Assembly (NCBI RefSeq): GCF_014171575.1
Contig: NZ_CP050453.1
Location: 2,790,001-2,854,000, forward strand
Origin: Microbacterium sp. Se63.02b
GTDB lineage: Bacteria; Actinomycetota; Actinomycetes; Actinomycetales; Microbacteriaceae
Direction: 5' to 3'
Length of the DNA stretch: 64,000 nucleotides
Shown here: in pieces, positions 40,889 to 50,434 of the stretch
Layout of the letters: each line of letters begins with the position of its first letter
Position numbering within the stretch: position 1 is the stretch's first letter
Made by a program: the position numbers and the translations under genes
Notes under the pieces: generated by a model
The model's database searches: none
What the model saw: only the letters and a program-made list of their open reading frames with translations
Told to the model about the DNA's origin: nothing

Positions 40889-41514
40889 GCGGCTTCCTCC
40901 TCGGAGATCTCGGGCGTGGCGGTCGTGGTCAGCCCTGCGGCGGCGAGCACGCGGAGCCCGGTGACGACACGCTGCTGGAAGGCGAGGAAAGACACCAGCT
41001 GCGACAACGTCACGATGCCGTCGGTCGACCAGCCCGCGTCGACCAGGCGCCCGAGGTCGGTGCCCGAGGCCTCGCGCGGGCGGAACACCAGCAGGTGCGT
41101 GTGCGTGAGGGCGGCGGCCACGCGCTCGCCCACGGCGGCGACGACGGCCTCGGACGGGACGTAGCGCGGGCCGTCGGCGTTCTCGGCCTGCAACCCCAGC
41201 TCGGTGTAGGTGCCGAACGGCCCCCTGGTCGCCGCCACAGCCGCCTCGGCGACCACGACGGCCGCGCGCTGCGGATCGCCCTCCTGCGCGCGGGCGGCGT
41301 AGAACTCCGCGGTCGGGTCTTCGGCGCCGGCGAGACCGGTGGCGAAAGCGGCGACGAGTTCGCGTTCGGCCTGCGACACGTGCTCCACGCTCGCCGGACG
41401 GAAGAGGGCGTCGAAGCTCGCCTGCAACTGCTCTCTGGTGACGGGACGGCGACGGCGCAGGACGTCCAGCTCCGGCGTCACCTCCGCGATCCGGTCCACG
41501 ATGTCGTCGGTCAT
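40885..41514 (-). CDS. CMD-domain protein (Avi_7170-type)
   Basis: An intact 209-residue protein of the carboxymuconolactone decarboxylase/AhpD-like fold. It lacks the CxxC redox site of its neighbour: no cysteine is seen in the domain (LLVFRPREASGTDLGRLVDAG), so its chemistry may differ. Its N-terminus ([19 protein letters not shown]) and position between the luciferase-like enzyme and the alkylhydroperoxidase match the co-occurring set of families named in the operon finding. ATG 41514 overlaps the stop of the luciferase-like gene by four bases. Confidence 0.8.
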   Translation of the reverse strand: MTDDIVDRIAEVTPELDVLRRRRPVTREQLQASFDALFRPASVEHVSQAERELVAAFATGLAGAEDPTAEFYAARAQEGDPQRAAVVVAEAAVAATRGPFGTYTELGLQAENADGPRYVPSEAVVAAVGERVAAALTHTHLLVFRPREASGTDLGRLVDAGWSTDGIVTLSQLVSFLAFQQRVVTGLRVLAAAGLTTTATPEISEEEAA

Positions 41515-42561
41515 GCGTTCTCCTTGAGGGTGAGGTTCTGGTCGGTACTGATGCGGTGCGGGGTGGGGGTGAGCGCGTAGCCGAGGGCCGGGGCGACCTC
41601 GTCGGCGAAGAGTGCGATCGAGCGCAGCACGTGCTCGTGCGGGGCGTCGACGGAGTGCACCTGGAAGGCGACCTCGGTCGCGCGGGCGAGGGTGGTGTCG
41701 GCGGCGAGGGAATCCGCCACCTCCTCCGGAGTGCCCAGGTGCGTGTCGAGTGCGGCGATCAGCTCGTCGATGCTGTCGCCCGGGATCGTCTGGCCCTGAC
41801 GGCGGAAGCCCTCGGCCGCGCGGCGCAGACCGACCTCGGCGAAGCGCAGCGCCTCGGCACGGTCGTCCGCGACGAACACGGTGCGCGAGGCGGTGATCCG
41901 CGGCGCCACTCCTCCGGCAGCGCCTCGAGGTAGGCGTCGATGATCGGATCCTGCAGGGCGGAGAGCGGCGCCTGCAGCCGGTCGGCACTGCGCGGCTGTG
42001 TGCGGGACAGCAGCAGACCGTGCCCGTGGATGCCGGCGCGATGCCCACCCGGTACCGAGAACGTCGCCTGCCAGACGCGGTCCGCGAGGTCCCCGGCATC
42101 CGGATACAGGGAGTTGCCCGCACCGACGTCCCGCCCGGCGAGACCGTCCAGCAGGGTCCGCAGCTTGCGGTCGTAGGTCGGTCCCTTGTCGCGCACATCC
42201 TCCCCGAACGGCGCGAACGACGAAGGCGTGCCGCCGCTGCCGAGTCCCAGATCGACGCGACCCCGGAGAGCAGATCGGCGACCACGGCATCTTCGGCCAC
42301 CCGCACCGGGTCTTCCAGCGGCAATGTGATCACCCCGGTGCCGAGACGGATGGCGGAGGTCACGGCAGCGACGTTCGCGAGGAACACCAGAGGTGACGGC
42401 AGTCCTCCCTCGGCAGCGTGGAAGTGGTGCTGGGCGACCCACGCCCGACCGATGCCGTGCCGCTCGGCCTGCTGGATCTGCGCGGTCGCGAACGCGTACC
42501 GCTCGGCAGGGGCGGCGTCGTCGAGCAGTCGGGTGAAGAACGCGACGGTGGGTGCGGTCAT
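41511..42561 (-). CDS. Luciferase-like FMN-dependent monooxygenase (KPN_01858-type), two frameshifts
   Basis: About 350 residues joined. A TIM-barrel bacterial-luciferase-family protein: [17 protein letters not shown], then [38 protein letters not shown] in two frames, then [16 protein letters not shown] at the C-terminus. Such enzymes use FMNH2 and O2 to oxidise small molecules. One G is missing near 42265 and one C (G on the plus strand) near 41903-41908 ([15 protein letters not shown] restored). It overlaps the ATPase stop and the CMD start by ATGA junctions. Confidence 0.86.
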
Positions 42562-44214
42562 GCGGGTACCTCTCTGGTGCCGGAGACTTCTCTGGTTCCG
42601 GGCACTGCGGCCAGCAGCTCCCGGGTGTAGTCGTGCTGCGGGTCGCGGAAGAGGTCTTCCGTCTGCCCCTCCTCGACGATCTGGCCGCGGCGCATGACCG
42701 AGACCGTGTGGCTGATCCGCCGCACCACGGCCAGGTCGTGCGAGATGAACAGGTAGGTGAGTCCGAGCTCGGCCTGCAGCGAGGTGAGCAGCTCGAGGAT
42801 GCGCGCCTGAACGGTCACATCCAGTGCCGACACCGCCTCGTCGAGGACCACGACCTCCGGGTCGATCGCGAGCGCTCTCGCGATCGCGACCGCTGCCGCT
42901 GACCGCCCGAGAGCTCACCGGGGGTGCGACGTGCGACGTCGATCGGCAGCGAGACCCGCTCGAGCAGTGCGTGCGCGCGCTCCCGCCGCTCGATGCGCGT
43001 CCCGACCCGGAAGTTCCGCAGCGGCTCCGCGACGATGTCGACGATCTGCTGGCGCGGGTCCAGTGACGCGAAGGGGTTCTGGTAGACGAGCTGCACGCGC
43101 CGACGCAGTGCCCGCAGCTGGTCGCGCTTCGCCTGGGTCACGTCCTCGCCGTCGAGTTCGATGGTGCCGGCGTCGGGCTGATGGAACCGCGTGACGAGTC
43201 GGGCCGTGGTGGTCTTGCCGGAGCCCGACTCCCCCCACGAGCGCGCGTGCGTGGTGCCACGGCGGACCTTGAACGACACGTCATCCACCGCACGGAAACG
43301 CTCGCGCCCCGCCACACGGAACTCCTTCACGAGGCCCTCGGCGACGATGGCGAACGGGTTCTCGGCGGCGACGGCCGCGGCATCCCGGAGGAACGGCGGC
43401 GCATCCGGACGCCGGAAACCGGTGGCGAATGCCGGAGCGTCCGAGAGCAGCTGCCGTGTGTACGCGTCGGCGGGCGCCGCGAGCACCGCATCGCTGCGCC
43501 CCTCCTCCACGATCCGTCCGTCCTTGAGCACGACGAGCCGCTCGGCGCGGTCGGCGGCGACCCCGAGGTCGTGGGTCACGAGCAGGATGCTGGTGCCTTC
43601 GTCGCGCTGCAACTCGTCGAGCAGATCCAGCACCTTCCGCTGCACCGTGGCGTCGAGGGCGCTGGTGGGCTCATCCGCGATCAGCAGTCGGGGCCGCAGG
43701 GCGATGGCGGTGGCGATCAGCACGCGCTGCCGCATCCCCCGGAGAGCTCGTGCGGATACTGGCGTGCCCGCAGGTCGGGATCGTCGATGCCGACGCGGTC
43801 GAGCAGCTCGATGGCTCGTGCGTGCCGCGACCGACGGTCCCGGTGCCCGTGCAGGCGAAGGATCTCCTCGACCTGCGCGCCGATCGTGCGCACGGGGTCG
43901 AGCGAGGTGGTCGGATCCTGCGGCACGAGGCCGATCTCGGGCCCGCGGATGCCCCGCAGCGCGCGGTCGGACCACCCCGAGATGTCGAGATCGCCCAGCA
44001 CGACCGTCCCACCGTCGACCCTTCCTCCCGGCGGGAGGAGACCGAGCAGTGCATGGGCGGTCGTGGACTTGCCCGACCCCGACTCGCCCACCAGCGCGAG
44101 GGTCTCGCCCTCGTGGATCTCGAACGAGACGCCGTGCACGACTTCCCGACGCGCGTCCCGGTCGCCGTAGGAGATCCGCAGGTCGGTCGCGGAGATGACA
44201 GGTGTGCTGCTCAT
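42558..44214 (-). CDS. ABC transporter ATP-binding protein, two fused ATPase domains, frameshifted
   Basis: About 552 residues. Domain 1: [24 protein letters not shown] (break here), [11 protein letters not shown]. Domain 2: [25 protein letters not shown] (break here), [11 protein letters not shown]. Missing bases are a G in the run 43737-43741 and a G at about 42898. Before the second Walker A the sequence reads HARSWGES rather than the expected HALVGES, a net gain of three bases around 43231-43247 that may hide two further compensating errors. It powers the Opp-type importer of the operon. ATG 44214 stands 52 bases after the permease stop, unlike the four-base overlaps elsewhere in the operon. 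Confidence 0.9.
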
Positions 44215-44295
44215 TTCCCGCTGCTTCCGATTCGATGACCGAGCAGTGCTGATGACCTCACGACACTCACTTCCCGCTCCTTCCGATTCGATGAC
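44215..44295. repeat. 25-bp direct repeat spanning the permease/ATPase junction
   Basis: TTCCCGCTGCTTCCGATTCG continues to 25 bases at 44215-44239 and recurs at 44271-44295 with one G/C difference. The copy at 44271 encodes the end of the permease (SHRIGRSGK, stop). The copy at 44215 encodes HRIGSSGK and a TGA that overlaps the ATPase ATG. This suggests duplication of the permease 3' end. Confidence 0.85.
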
Positions 44296-45163
44296 TGATG
44301 CGGTTCGCGCTGAGCACGACCACCACGACGACCAGGCCGGGCAACGCCGTGAGCCACCACGCGGTGCCGACGTAGTTCCGACCGTCGGCGATCAGCAGCC
44401 CCCATTCCGGGGTGGGCGGTGGCGCACCGTAGCCGAGGAACCCCAGAGTGGAGATCGCGAGGATCGCACTGCCGAACTGCAACGCAGCGAGCGCGAGGAT
44501 CGGCGTCAGGGAGTTCGGCAGCACGTGCCGACGGAGGACCGCGGCGAAGGTGGCACCGCTGCCGAAGGCCGCTTCGACATACTCGGTGCGGCGCACGCGC
44601 GCGACCTCGGCACGCATGAGCCTGGCGAACGCGGCGACGCTGCCGAGACCGACGGCGATCGCCGCGTTCACGGTGCCGAAACCCAACAGGATGATCACCG
44701 AGAGCGCCAGCAGCAGCCCCGGGATCGCGAGGAGCACGTCGACGATGCGCATCAGCACGTCGTCGACCACACCGCCGACGGCGCCGGCGATCGCGCCGAT
44801 GAGAGTGCCGAGCGCCAGCCCGACCGTCACCGCGATGAGCGCACCCGACAGCGAGTGCACGGCGCCGTGCACGACCCGTCCGAACAGATCACGACCGAGC
44901 GTGTCGATCCCGAACCAGTGCGCGGCGCTCGGCGGCAGCAGCTTGTCGGCCGGAACCCCGGTGAGCGGGTCGCCCGGCGCGAAGACCCCAGGAACGATCG
45001 CCCACAGGACGGCCACGCCGACGACGACGAACGCCAGATACAGCCCCCACGACCGACCACGCAAGCGACGACGCCGGCGGGGCGAAGGCACGCTCCCGGC
45101 GGCGGTCGAGGCCGGTGTGCCGTCGGCCTCGACGGCCGTCTCGGCGATCACGGATGTGGTCAT
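44267..45163 (-). CDS. ABC transporter permease (DppC/OppC type)
   Basis: An intact 298-residue permease. A long hydrophilic N-terminus (alanine/proline-rich, then PSPRRRRRLRGRS) precedes six helices. HWFGIDTLGRDLFGRVVHGA and EAAFGSGATFAAVLRRHVLPN (EAA loop) are DppC hallmarks. Its ATG overlaps the previous permease stop (45160-45163). The stop at 44267-44269 is followed by a duplicated copy of its own last codons. Confidence 0.92.
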   Translation of the reverse strand: MTTSVIAETAVEADGTPASTAAGSVPSPRRRRRLRGRSWGLYLAFVVVGVAVLWAIVPGVFAPGDPLTGVPADKLLPPSAAHWFGIDTLGRDLFGRVVHGAVHSLSGALIAVTVGLALGTLIGAIAGAVGGVVDDVLMRIVDVLLAIPGLLLALSVIILLGFGTVNAAIAVGLGSVAAFARLMRAEVARVRRTEYVEAAFGSGATFAAVLRRHVLPNSLTPILALAALQFGSAILAISTLGFLGYGAPPPTPEWGLLIADGRNYVGTAWWLTALPGLVVVVVVLSANRISHRIGRSGK

Positions 45164-46137
45164 GCGGACACCTCCTGAGGTGCGAGCCGCCCGCCGACGG
45201 CGGCGGGGGTACGAGCGACGCTGCGCTGGCGAGGGTCGATGAGGGGTCACGAGGTCGACCGCGAAGCTGATGACCACGAAACCGAGCGCCGACAGCAGGA
45301 CGACGCCCTGCAGCACAGGGATGTCCTGGTTCGCCACGGCCTGCTCCGTGAGGCGGCCGATGCCCGTCCGCCCGAACACGGTCTCGGTCACGACCGCCCC
45401 GCCGACCAGTTCGCCGAACAGCACCCCCGCGATCGTGAGGGTGGGCACGGCGGCGTTGCGGGCGACCGAACGCGTCAGCACCCACAGCGGCGGAGCGCCC
45501 TTGGCACGGACCACCGTGACGAAGGGCTGCGCCTGCACCTGATCGATCGCGCGGACCAGCACCTGTGCCAGTGGGGCGGAGATCGGCACCGCGAGCGTGA
45601 GCACGGGAGCACGAGCCCGCTCACCGGGTCCGCTCCGACGATCGGCACCCAGCCGAGCCCGAACGAGAACACCTGGATCAGGAGGATGCCGAGCCAGAAG
45701 ACCGGGACCGCGACGAAGAGACCTGGCACCTGACGCAGGCCGTCGCGCAGCCATGCGAACGGTGCGAGCGAGGAGAGCCCGGCGATCAGGACCGCGAGCA
45801 GCAGCGCGACCACGAGTCCGAGCGATGCCAGCAGCAGCGTCGCCGGCAGGGCTTCGGCGAGCATGGTCAGCACCGGCGTGCCGAACTGCGTCGAGAACCC
45901 GAAGTCTCCGGCGAGGAACCCGAGACCCGCGTGCACGTACTGCTCCCACCAGGGCAGGTCGGCCCCGTAGGTCGCGCGGATGCTGTCGAGCTGATCCGGG
46001 GACAACCCGAGGCTGGGGTCCGAGAACTTGATCAGGATCGCATCGCCCGGCAGCAGCTGCAGCAGGAAGAAGGTGGCCGTGAAGGCCGCGATCAGCACGA
46101 TCGCGGCCTGCCCGGCTCGTCGGAGGACGAAGCTCAT
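45160..46137 (-). CDS. ABC transporter permease (DppB/OppB type), two frameshifts
   Basis: About 326 residues joined. The N-terminal helix, LLPGDAILIKFSDPSLGLS and the C-terminal ETVFGRTGIGRLTEQAV are DppB signatures; ISAPLAQVLVRAIDQVQAQP and VVRAKGAPPLWVLTRSVARN form the EAA region. One base is missing near 45603-45607 (GLVLPVLTLAVPI restored) and one C near 45244-45247 (VTPLIDPRQRSVART restored), which moves the stop to 45160 with an ATGA overlap. It is encoded 16 bases after the binding-protein stop. Confidence 0.9.
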
Positions 46138-46153
46138 CGAAGCACCATGCCGA

Positions 46154-47788
46154 TCAGTGCTCGGCGAGCCAGACGCCGGAGAATGTGGGGCGCCCCACCG
46201 ACTCGAAGGCGACACCGTGCACGTAGGTCGCGGTGCCGTACACCTGCGGCTCCTCGAACAGCGGGATCACGTACGCCTGCTCCGCGATGTAGTCCTGCAC
46301 GGCCTGGGATGCCGCGATCCGCTTGTCGGCATCGGGCTCTGAGGCCACCGCGAGGAGCAGCTCGTCGAGCTTCGCGTCCTTCGAGATCAGCACGTCGCGG
46401 TTCTTCGTGAAGTACTGGCTCTTGATGACGTCGAGATCAGCACGACCGACCATCGAGTGGTAGAAGCCGGTCTTCAACGGATCGCGGGTGTCTTCGGCCG
46501 CACTGCCCGCATCGCCCGGCTTGACGGTGAGCTCGACACCGACCTTCGCCAACTGCTGCGCGACGAGCTCGAGCGACTGCTTCGACAGGGGCTGCGGCTT
46601 GGCCTCGTACACCGTGATGGCGAGCCGTTCCCCGTCCTTCTCGCGGATGCCGTCGGAGCCCGGCTCCCAGCCGGCCTCGTCGAGCAGTTCCGCGGCCTTG
46701 TCCGGGTCGTAGACATAGTGCTCCGACTCGTCCTTGTACCCGACGGCCTGCGACGACAGCACCGAGGTCGCCACCGGATAGTTCTCGGTGAAGAGCGTGT
46801 CGACGACCTCCTGGGCGTTCACGGCGGCGATGATCGCCTGGCGCACCCGGATGTCGGAGAGCAGCGGGTTCTCGGGGCGCAGGGCGATCGAGTTGTTCAC
46901 CCCGCGGGTCTGCGGCGCGTAGAGGGTGAAGCCAGCGCCCTCGACGCGATCCTCGTCGAACGCCTGCACATAGCGCACGTAATCCGCCTGCCCCGCGAGC
47001 AGCGAACCGATGCGCACCGAGTCCTCCGGGGTGATCAGGACGTGCACCGCGTCGAGGTACGGACGGCCGTCGTTGTCGACCGTGCCGGGACCCCAGTCGT
47101 AGTCGTCGCGGGCGGTGAGCGTGTACTCGGTGCCGAGCTTCTCGTCCGTCACGGTGAACGGGCCCGATCCGATGATCTCCGCCGCGTTGCCCGCGCCGAA
47201 GTCCTCGATGGTGCCGTCGAGGGTCTCCGGCGACAGCAGGCCGGAGTTGATCGTCGAGGTCGCCTGCAGGAATCCGGGTGAGGGTGCGCTGAAGTGGAAC
47301 GTCACCGTGTCCTCGTCGACGACCTCGCTGCCGGCGTAGTTGTTGATCGCCTCGGAGACCGTGAGTCCGCGGTCGGCGTCGCCAAGTCCGTAGGTGTCGA
47401 AGTTCTTCGCGACCGCAGCGGCGTCGAGCACGGTGCCGTCCGAGAAGGTGATGTCGGGGTTCAGGTCGAACGTGTACTCGGTCGCATCGTCGTTGACCGT
47501 CCACTCCGAGGCGACCCACGGCTCGATCTCGAGCGTGTCGGGGTTCTGCCACGTCAGGCGAGCCGCGATGTTGTTCACGATGCCCCCGTTCGGGTAGAAC
47601 CCTGCCTGCGGCGGATACAGGTTCGTGTAGGCCTGGTGCTCGAGATAGGTGAGGGTGCCGCCCGTGACGGGGTCCCCGCCTTCCGCGGGGGCGTTCGCCG
47701 GGGCGGGCGATGAGGCGCACGCGGCGAGGCCGCCGGCGAGGACGAGCGGGAGCGCGAGTGCGGCGGCGCGGGTGAGACGGCGATTCAT
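46154..47788 (-). CDS. Family 5 solute-binding lipoprotein (KPN_01854-type)
   Basis: An intact 544-residue protein from ATG 47788. The N-terminus MNRRLTRAAALALPLVLAGG followed by LAAC is a lipoprotein signal with the lipobox cysteine near residue 24. The mature domain has SBP_bac_5 features (TLEIEPWVASEWTVNDDAT, SGPFTVTDEKLG, VRQAIIAAVNAQEVVD). It has its own -10 candidate TACCGT (47840-47845, minus strand) and a leader of about 45 bases with GAGGAG. The ligand is unknown; the downstream luciferase-like enzymes suggest a small organic compound that is oxidised after import rather than a peptide. Confidence 0.9.
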   Translation of the reverse strand: MNRRLTRAAALALPLVLAGGLAACASSPAPANAPAEGGDPVTGGTLTYLEHQAYTNLYPPQAGFYPNGGIVNNIAARLTWQNPDTLEIEPWVASEWTVNDDATEYTFDLNPDITFSDGTVLDAAAVAKNFDTYGLGDADRGLTVSEAINNYAGSEVVDEDTVTFHFSAPSPGFLQATSTINSGLLSPETLDGTIEDFGAGNAAEIIGSGPFTVTDEKLGTEYTLTARDDYDWGPGTVDNDGRPYLDAVHVLITPEDSVRIGSLLAGQADYVRYVQAFDEDRVEGAGFTLYAPQTRGVNNSIALRPENPLLSDIRVRQAIIAAVNAQEVVDTLFTENYPVATSVLSSQAVGYKDESEHYVYDPDKAAELLDEAGWEPGSDGIREKDGERLAITVYEAKPQPLSKQSLELVAQQLAKVGVELTVKPGDAGSAAEDTRDPLKTGFYHSMVGRADLDVIKSQYFTKNRDVLISKDAKLDELLLAVASEPDADKRIAASQAVQDYIAEQAYVIPLFEEPQVYGTATYVHGVAFESVGRPTFSGVWLAEH

Positions 47789-47907
47789 GCGAGGACTCCT
47801 CGGAGGGATGCTGTGGTTCGGGTGGACGGGATGGTGATCACGGTAGGAAGCGGGGATGCGACGGCGCGAGGCCGACGACTCCGCGGGTCGCAAGACGAAA
47901 CCTCTCG

Positions 47908-49339
47908 TCACGCGTCGACATAGGAGGACACGCGCAGCCGGTCACGCAGGGTCGCTGGCGGCTTCTCCGCCGCGTCCCCCTCATCGCGCAGGAGTCCGCG
48001 ACGACGCAGCTCCGGAGCGGCCGTGCGCGTGAACGCCTCGAACTGCGAGGGCTGGAACGCCGACAGCACATTGAAGCCGTCGGCGGCCTCGTCGTCGCGC
48101 CAGCGTTCGAAGTGGTCGGCGATCGTGCCGGCATCGCCGACCACGAACGCGGCGGGCACGGCGTGCGCCGCCACGAGGTGTCGCCACGTGAGCGCCTCGC
48201 CGGCCGAGCCCGCACCCACGATGCCCGCACCCGCGATGGCTCCCTCGGTGATGCGCAGTCCCGCGATGCGGGCGACACGCTCGATCAGCGCGGCGCCGCG
48301 CTCCCCCAGCCGGGCCTCCTCCGCACGCGTCACCGGCCGGTCGAAAGCGGCGGTGCGCAACGGGTCGTCGGCCGGCACCTCGAGGGCGTCGGCGAGCGCG
48401 TCCACCGTGCGGTTCTGAGGAAGGCCGTCCGTGCACTCTGATGGCCCTCCGCGAGCGGGACGAGCGCCAGAAGACGCTCCACGATGCGATGTGCGGCGGT
48501 ATCCGTGTCGGCGACCACGGGCAGGACCGGTGCGATCACCTTGAGCGCATCCGGTGACCGGCCGGCCTCCACGGCGATGTCACGCAACGTGCGACGCGTC
48601 GCGATCGCCTCGGCGATGGTCGGCGCGGCGATGAGTGCCAGGTCGGCCGCGGTCGCCGCGAGCGCGCGCGACCGCGGCGACGTCCCCGCGTGCACGATCG
48701 GGATGCGACCCTGCGGTGGTCGGGCGACGTTGAGGGGCCCGGACACCCGCAGGTGCTCTCCGCGAAGGTCGGCGGAGCGGAGTCCTTCCGGATCGATCAG
48801 CACCCCTCGATCGGCATCGGCGACCCAGGCGTCCTCGGCCCACGAGTCCCACAGCCGTCGCAACGCCTCCACGAACTCCTCGGCGCGACCGTAACGCGCC
48901 TCGTTATCGGCATGCGCGTCCCTGCCATGGTTGCCCGCGGCGCGCGGCTCGGCTCCCGTGACGAGGTTGACGCCAGCGCGGCCCTGCGTCAGCACGTCGA
49001 GCGAGGCCAGCGAACGAGCCGTCGTGTAGGGGTCGGCGTAGGTCGTGTTCACGGTCGCGATCAGCCCGATCCGCGAGGTGACGCCCGCGAGGAAGAGCAC
49101 GGCGCTGACCGGGTCGATGCGGGCGAGGAGATAAGGGTCGCGGAACTCCAGGTCGGGCCCCGTCGCCAGCCAGTCGCCGAAGAAGAGATAGTCGAGCCCC
49201 GCACCCTCCCCTCTCGCGCGATGTGCCGGAGGATGGCGGCGTCGGCGGCAGGGTCGCGATGCGCACCGGGGTGCCGCCAGCCGGAGGGGTACGCGCCGAG
49301 GGTGCGCACCATCGCACCGATGATGAGGGGATCGGTCAT
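47908..49339 (-). CDS. Luciferase-like monooxygenase (NtaA/SnaA/DszA type), two frameshifts
   Basis: About 478 residues joined, the long NtaA/SnaA/DszA subfamily that oxidises nitrilotriacetate, pristinamycin precursors or dibenzothiophene sulfone with FMNH2. Signatures: YLFFGDWLA, RIGLIATVNTTYADPYTTARSLASLD, GRAGVNLVTG, then AGTSPRSRALAATAADL. A G is missing near 49206-49209 (HIAREGEGAGLDYLF restored) and a C near 48419-48421 (TAFLQNRTVDALADAL restored). ATG 49339 has TACCGT seven bases upstream, so it starts the operon with a leaderless transcript, divergent from the Gfo/Idh gene. Confidence 0.9.
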
Positions 49340-49346
49340 GCCCGAC

Positions 49347-49439
49347 ACGGTAGGAGCGCGCGCGACGACGCTGCCATGCCGCCGAAGCCGGGCGTCATGG
49401 GATGTAACAGACCGACACACCCGGCACACCCCCTACGCT
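49347..49439. promoter_or_regulatory. Divergent promoters between the monooxygenase operon and the Gfo/Idh gene
   Basis: Minus-strand TACCGT (49347-49352) is seven bases before ATG 49339. Plus-strand TACGCT (49434-49439) is six bases before ATG 49446. Both fit leaderless transcripts. No convincing shared palindrome was found in the 106-base spacer. Confidence 0.5.
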
Positions 49440-49445
49440 GAGAGC

Positions 49446-50432
49446 ATGACTGGTCTTCGGTGGGGAATCCTTGCGACCGGCGGTATCGCCGGTGCGTTCG
49501 CGTCCGATCTGCGCACGGCGGGGCTCGACCTCGTCGCCGTCGGGTCACGCTCCCAGGAGTCGGCGGACGCCTTCGCCGCACGCTTCGACATCGCGCACGC
49601 GCACCCCTCGTACGAAGCGCTCGTGTCCGATCCCGATGTCGACATCATCTACGTCTCCACCCCGCACCCGATGCATCACGAGAACGCACGGCTCGCACTC
49701 GAACACGGCAAGCACGTGCTCGTCGAGAAGGCCTTCACGCTGAACCGTGCAGAGGCCGCCGACCTGCAGGCGCTCGCCGCAGAGCGCGGTCTGCTCGTCA
49801 TGGAGGCGATGTGGACGCGGTACCTGCCGCACATGGTCCGCATCCGCGAGCTCATCGCCGCCGGTGCTCTCGGCGAGATCCGCGCGGTCAGCGCCGATCA
49901 CACGCAGCTGCTCCCCACCGACCCGACGCACCGGCTCAACGCCCTGGAGCTGGGAGGCGGCGCGCTGCTCGACCTCGGCATCTACCCGCTCTCGTTCATC
50001 TGGGACATCCTCGGCGCCCCGACCGAGATCCGCGCCGTCGGCCGACTCATCGAGACAGGCGCCGACTCCGAGGTCGCCACGGTCATGGTCCACGAGGGCG
50101 GCGCGATCTCGACGAGCCTCTCGTCGTCACGGGCGTCCGGACCCAACGCCGCCGGCATCATGGGCACGACCGCGCGCATCGACATCGACCGCGTCTGGTA
50201 CGCCCCGACCACATTCCGCGTGGTGCTCCCCGACGGCACGGTCCAGGAGGAATACGTGTCAGACGTCGAGGGCCGAGGTATGCAGTATCAGGCGCTCGCG
50301 GCGGAGCGTCTGGTCCGCGACGGCATCCTCGAGGGCGACATCCTGCCCATCGCCGAGAGCGTGGCGATCATGGGCACGCTCGATGAGATCAGGGCGCAGA
50401 TCGGCGTCCGCTATCCCCGAGAGGAGGCCTGA
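49446..50432 (+). CDS. Gfo/Idh/MocA family oxidoreductase
   Basis: An intact 328-residue NAD(P)-dependent dehydrogenase. The Rossmann fold starts RWGILATGGIAGAFASDL, and the conserved EKAFTLN (the Lys of the EKP-type motif) is near residue 97. The C-terminal substrate domain has GGGALLDLGIYPLSF, the usual GGG-D-G-H-like segment with Tyr instead of His. Members oxidise or reduce sugars, inositols or trans-dihydrodiols; the substrate cannot be assigned. It is followed two bases later by the NYN gene. Confidence 0.92.
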   Translation: MTGLRWGILATGGIAGAFASDLRTAGLDLVAVGSRSQESADAFAARFDIAHAHPSYEALVSDPDVDIIYVSTPHPMHHENARLALEHGKHVLVEKAFTLNRAEAADLQALAAERGLLVMEAMWTRYLPHMVRIRELIAAGALGEIRAVSADHTQLLPTDPTHRLNALELGGGALLDLGIYPLSFIWDILGAPTEIRAVGRLIETGADSEVATVMVHEGGAISTSLSSSRASGPNAAGIMGTTARIDIDRVWYAPTTFRVVLPDGTVQEEYVSDVEGRGMQYQALAAERLVRDGILEGDILPIAESVAIMGTLDEIRAQIGVRYPREEA

Positions 50433-50434
50433 TC

